From NCBI GenBank assembly GCA_020201295.1, contig JAIVHA010000008.1, positions 1 to 14,819 on the forward strand: a stretch of DNA of 14,819 bases. Reading direction: 5' to 3'. Shown one piece after another: positions 14,766 to 14,819 of the stretch. This DNA is from Lysobacteraceae bacterium (GTDB lineage: Bacteria; Pseudomonadota; Gammaproteobacteria; DSM-19610). The position numbers were made by a program, and so were the translations under genes. Position 1 is the stretch's first letter. Every line of letters starts with the position of its first letter. Below the pieces are notes generated by a model that saw only the letters and a program-made list of their open reading frames with translations, was not told where the DNA came from and searched no databases.

Positions 14766-14795
14766 GTTGATGTCGGGCTTCAGCCCGACATCAAC
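14766..14795. terminator. perfect hairpin GTTGATGTCGGGCT/AGCCCGACATCAAC, REP-like, possible terminator
   Basis: The arms 14766-14779 and 14782-14795 are perfect reverse complements (14 bp) starting 3 nt after the stop of the coiled-coil gene. No T-run follows, so it may act as a REP-type hairpin rather than a classical terminator. The core GTCGGGCTTCAGCCCGAC is related to the hairpin at 10796-10813. The sequence after it up to the window edge resembles 4266-4294. Confidence 0.65.
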
Positions 14796-14819
14796 CCAAT
14801 CATTGCAAAACCCCTCCTG

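Overview
The window looks like chromosomal DNA from a GC-rich gammaproteobacterium, probably near the Chromatiales/Ectothiorhodospiraceae type. The grounds are the protein families, the codon use, the pcm-like/rhodanese/tolC/waaA neighbourhood beside thiC, and several families of REP-type palindromes between the genes. No genus can be named from the sequence. There is no rRNA, tRNA, CRISPR array, transposase or phage gene.

Left part (1-5091). The 3' three quarters of waaA (Kdo transferase, lipid A core assembly) enters from the left edge. It meets a minus-strand hemerythrin-like protein and an isochorismatase-family hydrolase, with a perfect 28-bp inverted repeat at the convergence. A minus-strand cluster follows, read in the order PIMT-like methyltransferase, small rhodanese, TolC-family outer membrane efflux protein. 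The tolC reading frame runs into a dispersed 124-bp repeat, which supplies its last 35 codons and its stop.

Middle (5092-7760). A TPP riboswitch with a fitting promoter precedes thiC (HMP-P synthase, thiamine biosynthesis). A perfect 30-bp inverted repeat follows the thiC stop. Next comes a nested composite of two unrelated inverted-repeat families with no coding content.

Right part (7865-14819). This half holds accessory or stress-type genes. Two tiny minus-strand genes (a 48-aa membrane protein and a 70-aa hydrophilic protein) diverge from a doxX-family gene. A Crp/Fnr-type regulator follows, whose start is best placed at a GTG with a strong ribosome binding site. Then come a DUF3014 membrane-anchored protein and a class I SAM methyltransferase. 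On the minus strand, a DUF2189 membrane protein is joined by a TAATG overlap to an unrecognised 85-aa ORF. An HxlR-type regulator faces a truncated hemoglobin across a short intergenic region with a good promoter. Last is a membrane-anchored coiled-coil protein ending at a REP-type hairpin.

I see no clear new multi-gene defence or metabolic system. The most unusual signals are the repeats: capture of a dispersed repeat as the TolC C-terminus, paired base changes that keep the small hairpins in REP arms intact, and the nested composite element. The HxlR/truncated-hemoglobin pair and the divergent PIMT-like protein also deserve checking.
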